Shown piece after piece: positions 1 through 8,803 of a stretch of 64,000 nt of DNA. How positions within the stretch are numbered: the stretch's first letter is position 1; the number at the start of each line of letters is the position of its first letter. Below the pieces are notes generated by a model that saw only the letters and a program-made list of their open reading frames with translations, had not been told where the DNA came from and made no database searches. The position numbers and the translations under genes were made by a program. Source of the stretch: Paenibacillus sp. FSL H7-0326 (lineage in GTDB: Bacteria; Bacillota; Bacilli; Paenibacillales; Paenibacillaceae); NCBI RefSeq assembly GCF_001955535.1, contig NZ_MPVN01000001.1, positions 1-64,000 of the forward strand, read 5' to 3'.

Positions 1-81
1 TCGTTGGAAGTCTATTCAAAACTGGCAATCACTGATGCACAGCAGGAGTACAACGAGGTCATCAACAAATTTCCCATTTAA
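1..81 (+). CDS. C-terminal end of an unidentified protein (cut by window edge)
   Basis: Read from base 1, 26 codons run without interruption to a TAA at 79-81, ending in ...VINKFPI. The start lies outside the window. The segment is polar and helix-like, and no motif identifies a family. It is convergent with the MerR gene only 6 bases downstream. That it is coding is likely from the open frame and the tidy spacing to the next gene, but no function can be given. Confidence 0.5.
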   Translation, partial: SLEVYSKLAITDAQQEYNEVINKFPI

Positions 82-87
82 TAACAT

Positions 88-456
88 CTACTTTGCGGGT
101 GGTGTCAGCTTCGCTGGTACTACCCCAATTTCCATCAGCTCATTTAATTCAAGTACTTCTGCCGTTTTTTGTACAGTTTCCTTCTCTGTATGTAGTTTTA
201 CCTGTGCTTGATTAACCAGCCATAATGCCTCCGTCTTGTTCCCTCTTATGATAAGTGGCATAAGCTCTTTAATCAATTCCATACCAAATCCAGGCAAGAG
301 CGCACGGATACATTGAAAATAGGCCTCGTGCTCCACGGTATAAATTCGGTATCCATTCTTCTCCCTTTCCACCTTAGGAACCAATCCCCAGGATTCATAA
401 TGTCTTAAGGCACTGGTGCTAATGTTCAATTTCTTGGCTATATCAATCCCTCTCAT
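88..456 (-). CDS. MerR-family transcriptional regulator
   Basis: A short MerR-type DNA-binding protein. The N-terminus (RGIDIAKKLNISTSALRHYE) is the classic winged-helix recognition segment, followed by GYRIYT, the wing of MerR proteins. The C-terminal half is helical and would form the dimer coiled coil. It has no cysteine cluster of the metal-sensing type, so the effector is unknown. The ATG at 456 is chosen over the upstream TTG because AGGAG sits six bases before it. The protein is about 122 residues, normal for the compact branch of the family. The VOC protein gene is transcribed divergently from the other side of the shared upstream region and may be a target; that link is inference. 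Confidence 0.85.
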   Translation of the reverse strand: MRGIDIAKKLNISTSALRHYESWGLVPKVEREKNGYRIYTVEHEAYFQCIRALLPGFGMELIKELMPLIIRGNKTEALWLVNQAQVKLHTEKETVQKTAEVLELNELMEIGVVPAKLTPPAK

Positions 457-627
457 AAACAACTCCTATGCACAGCTTGTAATTTAGAATTAAACCTAAT
501 GACGGCTTTCAAGTATAGAATACCCTTACTTCAATAAAAAACATAACAAACCTTAGCATTTGCATCAATATTATATGATCTAAATGTAAGGTGAAATTCA
601 TCAAAATCCTAAGGAGTGAAGTTCAAA

Positions 628-1029
628 ATGAAGCATACAATCGTACCCTATTTCATGGTGCTGAGTGCACCCCAATTTATTGATTTTACCAAGTCCGTCT
701 TTCAGTCCGAGGTCGTGAAGGTTAACAAGCATGAAGAAACAGGAGGAATTATTCATGCAGAAATGAAAATCGGTGAGAGCCTCATTTACTTTGCCGATAC
801 TTCACATGATGGCAGCTGTGGTCCAGGCGTTTGCGGTGAGTTAAAGAATGACGGATTAATACCAATTCAAATGTATATCTATGTGGATAACGTAGCAGAT
901 ACATACGAGAAAGCAATTGCAGCGGGTGCAACATCCGTCATGGAAGTGATGGAAGATGAAGATGGCGGCTGCATGGCAGGGTTTGTCGATCCATTTCAAA
1001 ACTTATGGTGGCTTCAATCGAAAAAGTAA
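628..1029 (+). CDS. VOC-fold protein (glyoxalase/PhnB-like)
   Basis: A single-domain vicinal-oxygen-chelate protein of about 133 residues. It starts MKHTIVPYFMV and shows the usual paired beta-alpha-beta-beta-beta layout: FTKSVFQSEVV early, the GESLIYFADT strand, QMYIYVDNVADTYEKAIAAGA in the second half, and the closing GFVDPFQNLWWL, typical of the PhnB/3-demethylubiquinone-methyltransferase-like branch. The substrate cannot be told from the sequence. The ATG at 628 follows AAGGAG (611-616) by eleven bases; an in-frame GTG at 616 overlaps that site and is rejected as the start. A terminator hairpin lies just downstream. Confidence 0.8.
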   Translation: MKHTIVPYFMVLSAPQFIDFTKSVFQSEVVKVNKHEETGGIIHAEMKIGESLIYFADTSHDGSCGPGVCGELKNDGLIPIQMYIYVDNVADTYEKAIAAGATSVMEVMEDEDGGCMAGFVDPFQNLWWLQSKK

Positions 1030-1053
1030 AGCAGTACTAGAGCCAAAACAAAA

Positions 1054-1085
1054 AGAGAAGTACCTGTCAAAGCAGGTACTTCTCT
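1054..1085 (-). terminator. Intrinsic terminator of cysJI
   Basis: A perfect 13-bp stem (AGAGAAGTACCTG with its complement) and a six-base loop. On the minus strand it is followed by TTTTTGTTTT, so it ends the cysJ-cysI transcript. It also sits just past the plus-strand VOC gene and may stop that transcript, though the plus side lacks a T-run. Confidence 0.85.
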
Positions 1086-1110
1086 AGCCTTAATTCCCAT
1101 GCAGCAAATA

Positions 1111-2835
1111 TTATGCGTGAAATTTCATACCGTCATATACAGCTTCCACGTATCCAGCACGGATGACAAAATCACCAAAATGCTCTCCATCCTCACGCTC
1201 TTTAGCATATCTTGCGATGATCTCATCAAGCGACTCCAATATTTCTTTTTCCCCGATATTCTCTTTGTAGAGCTTATTGAGGCGTGAACCGTTAAATGCG
1301 CCGCCCAAATACATATTGTATTTACCAGGTGCTTTGCCGATGAAGGATAGCTCAGCCAGCATCGGGCGGGCACATCCGTTAGGGCAGCCTGTCATGCGGA
1401 TTACAATCTCCTTCTCACGAAGTCCGTTACTTTCCAGAATATACTCGATTTTTTCCATAAGTGTAGGAAGGTAACGTTCGGATTCAGCCATCGCAAGTCC
1501 ACATGTAGGAAGCGCAACACATGCCATGGAGTTTCTACGAAGCGCTGAATAATGAAGCCCATCCGTCAAGCCGTATTCAGCGATCAGCTTCTCAATCTTC
1601 TTCTTGCTCTTCGGTCCGACGTTCCCAATAATCAAGTTCTGATTCGCCGTGAGGCGGAAATCGCCTTTGTGAACCTTGGCAATTTCACGAAGACCTGTCA
1701 TCAGCGGATAACCATCTAGATCGACAATTCGTCCGTTCTGGATAAACAGGGTGAAGTGCCATTTGCCATTGCTGCCTTCAACCCAGCCATAACGGTCACC
1801 ATTATGATCGAAATGAAAAGGACGCGCAGGCTCCAAAGCATAACCAAGACGAGTGGTCAATTCATTCTTCAGCCAATCCAGACCCCGATCATCTACCGTA
1901 TATTTGAAGCGTGCGTGCTTACGCACGGCACGATCACCGTAATCACGCTGAATCGTCACAATCTTCTCAGCTACATCTACCATCTGCTCTGGAGTACAGA
2001 AGCCGATTAACTTACCAACCTGCGGATATGTTTTGGTATCGCCATGCGACATCCCCATACCGCCGCCTGCGGTCACATTGAACCCTTTCAGCTTGCCATC
2101 CTCCACGATCGCGATATATCCGAGATCCTGGGAGAATACATCAACATCATTCGATGGAGGTACTGCAATACCGATCTTGAACTTACGCGGCAGATATACC
2201 GCACCATAGATAGGCTCCTGCTCGGCATCATTATCACGGCTGTCAATGATCTTCTCTTCATCAAGCCAGATCTCATGATACGCTCTTGTGCGGGGATCGA
2301 GATGATCACTAACCTTACTCGCCCATGCATACACTTCTTCATGCACTTCGGATTGGTAAGGATTTGGGTTGCACATCACGTTCCGGTTAACATCTCCGCA
2401 TGCAGCAAGTGTGCTTAGCAGTGCATCGTTTACTTCGCGGATCGTGCTCTTCAGATTCCATTTCAGTACACCGTGAAGCTGGAAGGACTGACGTGTCGTC
2501 AGCCGGATTGTACCGTTTCCGTATTTATGAGAGATCCGATCCATCATCAGCCATTGATCCGGTGTCACCACACCTCCAGCTGCGCGTACACGCAGCATGA
2601 ACTGGTAGGCTGGCTCCAGCTTCTGCTTGGCACGCTCGTTGCGAAGATCACGATCATCCTGCATGTAGCTGCCGTGATGCTTCATCAGACGATTATCGTC
2701 CTCTGGAATAGAACCTGTAATTGGATCTTTTAATGTTTCAACAAGACTACCTCTTAAATAATTGCTTCGACGCTTTATATCCTCCACATCGCTGTGGGGT
2801 GCATTTTGTGGCGGGTACAATTCATTTAGTGCCAT
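1111..2835 (-). CDS. cysI: Assimilatory sulfite reductase [NADPH], hemoprotein beta subunit
   Basis: Catalyses the six-electron reduction of sulfite to sulfide for cysteine synthesis, in the cytoplasm, with electrons from CysJ. At 574 residues it is the usual CysI length. The siroheme/4Fe-4S cysteines are visible as CVALPTC (near residue 438) and [10 protein letters not shown] (near 483). The siroheme-site arginines fall in [12 protein letters not shown] and RLTANQNLI. The ATG at 2835 follows AAGGAGA. It is the second gene of a two-gene operon, 33 bases after cysJ, and ends in a strong hairpin. No SAM riboswitch is visible upstream, so control is probably by a CysL- or CymR-type protein; that is inference. 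Confidence 0.97.
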   Translation of the reverse strand: MALNELYPPQNAPHSDVEDIKRRSNYLRGSLVETLKDPITGSIPEDDNRLMKHHGSYMQDDRDLRNERAKQKLEPAYQFMLRVRAAGGVVTPDQWLMMDRISHKYGNGTIRLTTRQSFQLHGVLKWNLKSTIREVNDALLSTLAACGDVNRNVMCNPNPYQSEVHEEVYAWASKVSDHLDPRTRAYHEIWLDEEKIIDSRDNDAEQEPIYGAVYLPRKFKIGIAVPPSNDVDVFSQDLGYIAIVEDGKLKGFNVTAGGGMGMSHGDTKTYPQVGKLIGFCTPEQMVDVAEKIVTIQRDYGDRAVRKHARFKYTVDDRGLDWLKNELTTRLGYALEPARPFHFDHNGDRYGWVEGSNGKWHFTLFIQNGRIVDLDGYPLMTGLREIAKVHKGDFRLTANQNLIIGNVGPKSKKKIEKLIAEYGLTDGLHYSALRRNSMACVALPTCGLAMAESERYLPTLMEKIEYILESNGLREKEIVIRMTGCPNGCARPMLAELSFIGKAPGKYNMYLGGAFNGSRLNKLYKENIGEKEILESLDEIIARYAKEREDGEHFGDFVIRAGYVEAVYDGMKFHA

Positions 2836-2868
2836 GCTAGTATCTCCTTCCGGTATGAAAAGACTTCC

Positions 2869-4710
2869 TTAGTAAACATCGCGTTGATATCGTTTGTCCT
2901 GCTGTAATTGAATCAGATAATCTGTTGCCGCCTCCATCGTCAAGCCGCCTTCTTGTACGAGAATGGCTGCAAGTGTGGAATGCACATCGTGCGCCATCTT
3001 CTTCTCATCTCCACAGACGTAGATGTAAGCACCCTCCTGAAGCCACTCGTACAGCTCGCGGCTTCTCTCAAGCATCCGGTGCTGAACATATACCTTCTCG
3101 TCTGTATCTCTGGAGAAAGCGACATCCATCCGGGTCAGCACACCATCTGCCAGCCAGCGCTGCCATTCCACCTGATATAAAAAGTCGGTTGCAAAATGCT
3201 GATCACCATAGAACAGCCAGCTCTTGCCCCCGGCTCCCTGCTCTTCTCTCTCTCCAATGAATGCACGGAAAGGAGCAACACCCGTACCTGGTCCAATCAT
3301 AATAATTGGTGCATCAGGGTTCGCTGGAAGCTTGAAGTTATCGTTATTCTGTATAAATACAGGGAGTTGATCTCCTGGTTCGATTCGTTCTGCCAGCTGC
3401 ACGGAGCAGACACCGTAGCGATCCCGTCCGTTCGCTTGGTAACGTACTGTACGCACAGTCAGATGCACTTCATCAGGATATGCACTTGGACTGCTGGCAA
3501 TGGAATAGAGGCGTGCCGGAATTTTACGAAGCAGCGTAACGAATTCTGATGCCGTTACACCACGTAGATCAAAGTCCTGGATCAAATCGAGCAGATCATG
3601 GTCATTGATATAATTGCGAAGCTCTTGTTCATTACCTGGCTCAAGCAGCTTTCTAAGCTGAGCATTCGAGGTCAGATTCACAATTTGCTCCAGCAGCGGC
3701 TTGGTCAGTACCGTAATTTCAAAATACTTCGTCAGTGCATCCTGTAAAGAGAGCGTGTCGCCTTTTTTGGATACCTGAATGATTTCTTCACCGTTCCACC
3801 CTGCTGCAGCAATGATCTCTTCTACGAGCAAAGGATGATTCTGAGGGATGATGCCGAGGCTGTCCCCAGGCTCATAACTTAGTCCAGATCCTTCTAAGGA
3901 CAGCTCGATATGTCTGGTTTCACGATCGGACCCGCGTCCGTTCAAATTTAGATTCTCAAGCACCTCGGCTTGAAACGGGTTCGATCTGGTGAACTCTGAT
4001 TCCGTACTGGTAGAGGCTGCAGCACCTACACTACTGACACTTACCGGAGTTAATGTACTTGCCGCATTCAGCTCAGACAGGACATTATTCATCCATTCGG
4101 CTGCTGACTCTTCAAAGTCAACATCGCAGTCCATTCTTGGCGTCAAACGAGTTCCGCCGAGCTCGGCCAGACGATTGTCAAAATCCTTGCCTGTTTGGCA
4201 GAAGAATTCGTAGGAAGTATCTCCAAGGGCCAGAACAGAGAATTTCAAGTCATCCAGCTTAGGTGCACGTTTACTGTGCAAAAATTCATGGAAAGCAATT
4301 GCACTGTCCGGCGGCTCTCCTTCTCCATGGGTGCTGACGACAATGAGCAGATTCTGAACCTTCTTCAGATTGTTTGGTTTGAAATCACTCATAGAGCTGG
4401 TTGTTACTTCAAACCCTTGCTCCTGAAGCTTCTTGCTGAATTTCTTTGCAATTCCGCTGCTGTTTCCCGTCTGAGAGCCGAACAGTACAGTTATCTCTTT
4501 GCTGATCGCAGGTGCAGGGACTGCAGGCTGACCAGCAGCGTTCACAGCCGGTGTTTCTAACGCAGATGTCGCAGCCACACCGCTTGCTTGAATCGCCGTT
4601 AAATAGCCGCTAAGCCATATACGCTGTGTCTCGGATAATGTGGGTAATAATCGATTTAATAGTTCCGTCTGTTCCTGAGTAAATGGGCTGTTAATCACTT
4701 GGAGTTCCAA
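2869..4710 (-). CDS. cysJ: Sulfite reductase [NADPH], flavoprotein alpha subunit
   Basis: Carries electrons from NADPH through FAD and FMN to CysI. Domain order is the classic one: a Pro/Ala-rich N-terminal linker, a flavodoxin-like FMN domain from about residue 72 (TVLFGSQTGNSSGIAKKF), an FAD domain with RLYSIASSPSAYPDE and GVCSVQL, and the NADPH domain with MIGPGTGVAPFRAFIGER and YIYVCGD near the C-terminus. At 613 residues it is full length. The start is a TTG at 4710 preceded by GAGGTGG at six bases. It is the first gene of the cysJI operon and is probably transcribed from the promoter near 4780-4807. Confidence 0.96.
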   Translation of the reverse strand: MELQVINSPFTQEQTELLNRLLPTLSETQRIWLSGYLTAIQASGVAATSALETPAVNAAGQPAVPAPAISKEITVLFGSQTGNSSGIAKKFSKKLQEQGFEVTTSSMSDFKPNNLKKVQNLLIVVSTHGEGEPPDSAIAFHEFLHSKRAPKLDDLKFSVLALGDTSYEFFCQTGKDFDNRLAELGGTRLTPRMDCDVDFEESAAEWMNNVLSELNAASTLTPVSVSSVGAAASTSTESEFTRSNPFQAEVLENLNLNGRGSDRETRHIELSLEGSGLSYEPGDSLGIIPQNHPLLVEEIIAAAGWNGEEIIQVSKKGDTLSLQDALTKYFEITVLTKPLLEQIVNLTSNAQLRKLLEPGNEQELRNYINDHDLLDLIQDFDLRGVTASEFVTLLRKIPARLYSIASSPSAYPDEVHLTVRTVRYQANGRDRYGVCSVQLAERIEPGDQLPVFIQNNDNFKLPANPDAPIIMIGPGTGVAPFRAFIGEREEQGAGGKSWLFYGDQHFATDFLYQVEWQRWLADGVLTRMDVAFSRDTDEKVYVQHRMLERSRELYEWLQEGAYIYVCGDEKKMAHDVHSTLAAILVQEGGLTMEAATDYLIQLQQDKRYQRDVY

Positions 4711-4778
4711 TAATATCCACCTCGGATGCTTTGATAATAATTCTCAGTAAGTTTATCAGAATTAATTTGTCTCTACTG

Positions 4779-4807
4779 AAACTATCACAGGACCAGAGAG
4801 TGGTCAA
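4779..4807 (-). promoter_or_regulatory. Candidate promoter of cysJI
   Basis: On the minus strand TTGACC is separated by 17 bases from TAGTTT, which is preceded by TGA in the position of an extended -10. The -10 match is weak. The DNA between here and cysJ is rich in partial dyads (TTCTGATAA...TTACTGAGAA), as expected for a regulated promoter. Confidence 0.35.
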
Positions 4808-4900
4808 TTAGATTGATCTTATGACATCTATCAGGTTTGCTGATAAAGGGTGTTTTTTTGTGAATAAGAGATAATTATGTAGAAATATTGTGATGAATAG

Positions 4901-4926
4901 AAAACTCTCCCTATCAAATAAGGAGA
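4901..4926 (-). terminator. Terminator of the pullulanase gene
   Basis: An 8-bp stem (one G-T pair) between TCTCCTTA and TAGGGAGA on the minus strand, followed by TTTTC. It lies 17 bases past the pullulanase stop codon. Confidence 0.65.
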
Positions 4927-4942
4927 ATTTCTTAGGAATGCT

Positions 4943-7900
4943 TTACTTTTTAGATTTTTCTTTCATCTTAATTACAACAGCCGTCAGCGGCTCAAGTGTA
5001 ATTGAAGTTTTACTAAGTTCAAACCCGGATTTGTCAGAAACCGCCTTAACTCCAGCTTCATCCTGATCCACGACAACAGTTCCTTTCGTAAGATCTGTAT
5101 CGAGGCTAAGCGTTCTTGGAGTTTGATCCGCATTAACAAAAACATAGTATGTCCCCGTGTTATCCGTTGACTTATTTTTGTAGGCGATGATCAGATCCTT
5201 GCTGTTCATCTCCGGTGCCGTAATTAGAGATACATTCTTATCTACGAGAGCTTCATCCCCTAGACGGAAGGCGTTGGTTGATTTCCTCAGTTGAATGAGT
5301 CCCTCCGTATACTCCCTTGTTACACTGTTAACCGGATATTTCTTACTGTCCAGTGCCTTATCCCAATCGAATTTGTTAATCGCATCTGAAGAGTCATAGG
5401 AATCGTGAATGAAATAGCCAAATACTTTACCGGTTTCATCTGACAGAGCGTGATATTTCTGCTCAGGCAACCCTTCACCATGCCACTGCTTCGTACGTCC
5501 GTATTCCTGCCCCGCGTGCAGAAATGCCGTTCCCTGAGAAGTCAGCACCATCAGATTTCCAAGCCTGATCCGCTGATGAATTTCGAGATCATTTGCCGGT
5601 ATGGACGGATCTTTCTTGATCGATTGTGCAATAACATCATACAGCGGGAGATTATCATGAGCTTCAATATATTGAACCATATCTCCAGGATCGTCCGCTG
5701 GCGTGTTAGTCGGCTGGCCTTTGATATTGCTTATGATCAGGTTGATATCTCTTGCACCGCCGGTAAGGAATCTAGGCTCTCCTTCAGAACCGAATCCGGA
5801 TTTTAATTCATTACGGATTTCATCGGAGAATACACCTACATCATTTGTCTCGTCCATCCAATCCTGGTCAGCACCTTGTCCGGCAAGTTCAGGATCTGCA
5901 TTAGCTCCGCTGAACGTTCTCCAGCCCTCACCAATGAAGAGAGCATTCGGATTCAGCTTGGCCGCTGCATCATAAGCTTTTTGAATAGAACCGGAAGTCG
6001 CATCCCCCATCATATCGAAACGCATGCCGTCAATTTTATATTCATCAAACCAGTATTTGACGGAATCAACCATCAATTTCTCGGCCATGACATGATTCGT
6101 AGCCAGATTATTGCCGAAGCCGCCGACGTATGCACCATTACTGTCCTTCCAAGCATAGTAATTCGGAACGATATCATTCAGAAGATCAGCATTCGCCATG
6201 TGCGTATATACGACGTCGAGAATGACACCCATACCTGCATCATGAATAGCATCAATCATGTTCTTAAGCTCCTTGACTCGAAGCTCCGGATTTGTGGCAT
6301 CCTCGGAATACGCCCCATCAGGAGAGAAGTAATTGTGAGGGTCATATCCCCAGTTATATTCGTTGCCTCCGGCAGAGTATTGCAGCTCCCTGTCGCCCAT
6401 CTTCGTCTCATCCCCATAGTACCAGGCCATAACCGGGAGAAGCTGTACGTGAGTGACGCCTAGTGATTTCATATAATCCAATTTGTCTTCTAATGCACTA
6501 TAGGTGCCCCATCTGGAGGTTAGGTCATCTTGAATAGAAGGATCGGAAGTATAATCCCGAACGTGCAGCTCCCATATAATCGCATCCTCTCTATTTTGAT
6601 AACCGTCAATCTTGGCATAGTTATAACCCTTCGGATTTGTTTTACTGAGATCAATGATGGCTGCTTTGCCAACGACATCCCCGTCTTGACCCGCAGCGCC
6701 TGAAGTATCGACCTGGAAAGCTGCCATCGATTTCGCATAAGGATCCAGCACTTTTTGACTCTCGCCATTGTTTACAACCTCATATTGGTAAAAATAATTT
6801 TTAAGATCCTTCACGCCAAGCTCATCTGGTCGAACTACGGTCTTCCATACCCCTTGCTCTTGAAGGGTCAGCTCCTTGGATCCAATATGAACAGATGCAT
6901 CCTTCTTATCGTAAACATTCAGTGTTACTGAGCTTGCAGTCGGCGCCCACAGCTTGAAGGTGACTTTTTTCTTACTGTATGTAGCACCGAGGTCGTTACC
7001 CTTATAAGCATACAATTCATCAATAACACGCCAATGAAGCTCTGCCTTAACCGTTATGCCTGCATACGTAATTGTAAGTGGAAGCTTGTTCAGATCAAAA
7101 TCAGCTGTGATTACTACTGTATTTTTCTCGGTTACTTTGACTTCACTAGCTTCAACAACCGAGCCAGCCTGATCCTTAATGATCAATTCTTTGCTTACCG
7201 CATCCGGAGTAAGTCCTTCAGTTCGAGTAAATTTGAGCTCAATCTGGTCCTTGGATGTGACTGTAGCAGCTGTAACTCCTGTAGCCATCTCACCATAAGG
7301 TGAGACGTACACTTGATCATCACCTTCCCGGACCCATAATTGATCATAATGCTGAAGGAGGTTGAAGCTCTTATCTCCACCATCCTTTTCCTCACCATTA
7401 TTACGATTCACAATAAGAAACCCGAGCTTCGTCGCATCCTCTTTTAGCTCAACATCAATATAAGCACCATATTTATCGGTCTGTTCGTTAGTAAATGGGA
7501 GCGCGCCCTGCGGCCAATCTGTTGAAGGCGCTTTCACATCTTCCCATAACCATAATCCATATCCATCATAGTCTTGATCTGCACGAGAATAATGGATTCG
7601 TACGACGTCATCAGCCAAGGGTACAGGTTCATACAGGAGAATCTCGTCTGATCCTTGTCCCAGCCACACCTCATTTATATTTGTTGAGCCCAGCTCTAGT
7701 ATCTTATCTCCACCGCGCTTCTCCCCGGTCGTCCGATCTACGAGGAGAAAGCCAACTTTTTTAGCATCTGCTCTGAGCGGAATATCTACATAGGCTCCAT
7801 AAGCATCCTGCTGTGCTGCTGTAAACGGAATTGCACCGCTTGGCCATTCGGCTGACGGAAGCTCTACATCCTCCCATACCCAAACACCCAGATTCTCTCC

Positions 7901-8056
7901 AGTCCCGTCATAATGAATTCTTAAAGTCTGCTCAGGTATCGACTGAATTGAATGATTCTCCTGAGCATCAGCAGGCACGATCCATATGCTTGTCAAGACC
8001 ATAACTGCAACGATGAACACTGTTACTGCTGTACGCAAAGAACGATAATTGTGCAT
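4943..8056 (-). CDS. pulA: Secreted type I pullulanase (GH13_14)
   Basis: Hydrolyses alpha-1,6 branch points of pullulan and starch outside the cell. The order is: a signal peptide cut near ADA-QEN; two CBM41 starch-binding repeats (LRIHYDGTG...GVWVWEDVE and VRIHYSRAD...GLWLWEDVK); a linker domain; a CBM48 segment (KVTFKLWAPTASSVTLNVYD); and the GH13 barrel. The pullulanase signature YNWGYDPHNYFSPDGAYS is near residue 565. The four GH13 regions are DVVYTH, GMRFDMMGD (nucleophile Asp near 680), GEGW (acid Glu near 711) and EAHDN. At just over 1000 residues it is normal for the CBM41 pullulanases. The start is the second ATG (8056), seven bases after GGAGG. Two cre-like elements lie upstream. 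Confidence 0.95.
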   Translation of the reverse strand: MHNYRSLRTAVTVFIVAVMVLTSIWIVPADAQENHSIQSIPEQTLRIHYDGTGENLGVWVWEDVELPSAEWPSGAIPFTAAQQDAYGAYVDIPLRADAKKVGFLLVDRTTGEKRGGDKILELGSTNINEVWLGQGSDEILLYEPVPLADDVVRIHYSRADQDYDGYGLWLWEDVKAPSTDWPQGALPFTNEQTDKYGAYIDVELKEDATKLGFLIVNRNNGEEKDGGDKSFNLLQHYDQLWVREGDDQVYVSPYGEMATGVTAATVTSKDQIELKFTRTEGLTPDAVSKELIIKDQAGSVVEASEVKVTEKNTVVITADFDLNKLPLTITYAGITVKAELHWRVIDELYAYKGNDLGATYSKKKVTFKLWAPTASSVTLNVYDKKDASVHIGSKELTLQEQGVWKTVVRPDELGVKDLKNYFYQYEVVNNGESQKVLDPYAKSMAAFQVDTSGAAGQDGDVVGKAAIIDLSKTNPKGYNYAKIDGYQNREDAIIWELHVRDYTSDPSIQDDLTSRWGTYSALEDKLDYMKSLGVTHVQLLPVMAWYYGDETKMGDRELQYSAGGNEYNWGYDPHNYFSPDGAYSEDATNPELRVKELKNMIDAIHDAGMGVILDVVYTHMANADLLNDIVPNYYAWKDSNGAYVGGFGNNLATNHVMAEKLMVDSVKYWFDEYKIDGMRFDMMGDATSGSIQKAYDAAAKLNPNALFIGEGWRTFSGANADPELAGQGADQDWMDETNDVGVFSDEIRNELKSGFGSEGEPRFLTGGARDINLIISNIKGQPTNTPADDPGDMVQYIEAHDNLPLYDVIAQSIKKDPSIPANDLEIHQRIRLGNLMVLTSQGTAFLHAGQEYGRTKQWHGEGLPEQKYHALSDETGKVFGYFIHDSYDSSDAINKFDWDKALDSKKYPVNSVTREYTEGLIQLRKSTNAFRLGDEALVDKNVSLITAPEMNSKDLIIAYKNKSTDNTGTYYVFVNADQTPRTLSLDTDLTKGTVVVDQDEAGVKAVSDKSGFELSKTSITLEPLTAVVIKMKEKSKK

Positions 8057-8099
8057 GAACATTCCTCCGATTCATATTGAAATGGAATACACCCAATTT

Positions 8100-8113
8100 G
8101 GTACCGTTTGCAT
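8100..8113. promoter_or_regulatory. Second ACCGTTTGCAT element upstream of pullulanase
   Basis: The 11 bases ACCGTTTGCAT recur exactly here and at 8270-8280. This copy is 11/14 to the cre consensus and lies about 45 bases before the pullulanase start, where a bound repressor would block transcription. It could be a cre or a half-site for another LacI-family regulator. Confidence 0.4.
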
Positions 8114-8265
8114 AGATTGTCGAACCATATGGATCGTTGTTATTCTATCTTCTTCCTGCTCAAGAATAGCGTAAACATGCACCTCCGTTCTAATTAACGC
8201 AAACATTCTTCTAAATGTCTGCTTGTGGTTTTGTCCAGAAAAGGAATTCCTTGCTTTAAATCCAG

Positions 8266-8279
8266 TGAAACCGTTTGCA
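8266..8279. promoter_or_regulatory. Candidate cre (CcpA) site upstream of pullulanase
   Basis: TGAAACCGTTTGCA matches the consensus TGWAANCGNTNWCA at 13 of 14 positions. It lies about 210 bases before the pullulanase start, in the divergent gap shared with the alkyltransferase-like gene. Carbon catabolite control of a starch-degrading enzyme would be expected. Confidence 0.55.
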
Positions 8280-8343
8280 TGATTATATTACCTTTGAGTC
8301 TTGATCATCGTCAACCACTTGTTCGCATTCTTCGCGATAAACA

Positions 8344-8374
8344 GTTCTTAAGAACGATATTTTTTTGATATAAT
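8344..8374 (+). promoter_or_regulatory. Palindrome and -10 before the alkyltransferase-like gene
   Basis: A 12-bp perfect palindrome GTTCTTAAGAAC (8344-8355) is followed by TATAAT at 8369-8374. The -10 is convincing but the -35 under the palindrome is poor, which suits an activated or repressed promoter. The rest of the 8063-8426 gap holds the two cre-like elements and nothing else I can recognise. Confidence 0.35.
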
Positions 8375-8426
8375 CATCTGAAATGATTCTATTAACGAAT
8401 GTAGAAACTTAAGGAGACAGGAAGCA

Positions 8427-8726
8427 ATGCAGCCCTTTACCGCAGAAGTGATTCGAATCATTCAATCCATTCCAGAGGGAAAGGTAATGACCTACGGACA
8501 AGTTGCGGCTTTAGCCGGTAGTCCTCGCGCGGCAAGACAGGTTGTCCGGGTACTCCACTCAATGAGTGAGAAGCATGCCCTTCCCTGGCACCGAGTCGTA
8601 AATAAGTTCGGAGAGATAGCCATCCCTGAGGACGAGCAGCGATTGATCCAAGAGATGAAGCTCGAAGATGAAGGTGTAGAACTGGGACTTGACCGACGGA
8701 TTGACCTATCCAAATATCAGGCCTAA
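8427..8726 (+). CDS. Alkyltransferase-like protein (ATL, MGMT family)
   Basis: A 99-residue protein covering only the DNA-binding C-terminal domain of O6-alkylguanine-DNA alkyltransferases. The conserved helix MTYGQVAALAGSPRAARQVVRVL with its DNA-intercalating arginine is present. In place of the alkyl-accepting PCHR motif it has PWHRVV, so the acceptor cysteine is a tryptophan. This is the mark of ATL proteins, which bind alkylated guanine and hand it to nucleotide excision repair without removing the alkyl group. The ATG follows AAGGAGA. It is a single gene with its own promoter and a shared bidirectional terminator, and acts in the cytoplasm on DNA. Confidence 0.92.
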   Translation: MQPFTAEVIRIIQSIPEGKVMTYGQVAALAGSPRAARQVVRVLHSMSEKHALPWHRVVNKFGEIAIPEDEQRLIQEMKLEDEGVELGLDRRIDLSKYQA

Positions 8727-8735
8727 AAAATCGAG

Positions 8736-8777
8736 AAAGAGGAGAATCCGGACCATTATCCGGAACTCCTCTTTTTC
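8736..8777. terminator. Bidirectional terminator between convergent genes
   Basis: A stem of AAAGAGGAG with CTCCTCTTT encloses an inner TCCGG/CCGGA stem. A T-run follows on the plus strand and TTTTTT (after CTCGA) on the minus strand. It can end both the alkyltransferase-like gene and the convergent subtilase gene. Confidence 0.85.
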
Positions 8778-8803
8778 AATAGGACAAGTGTTCGTTCAAG
8801 AGC

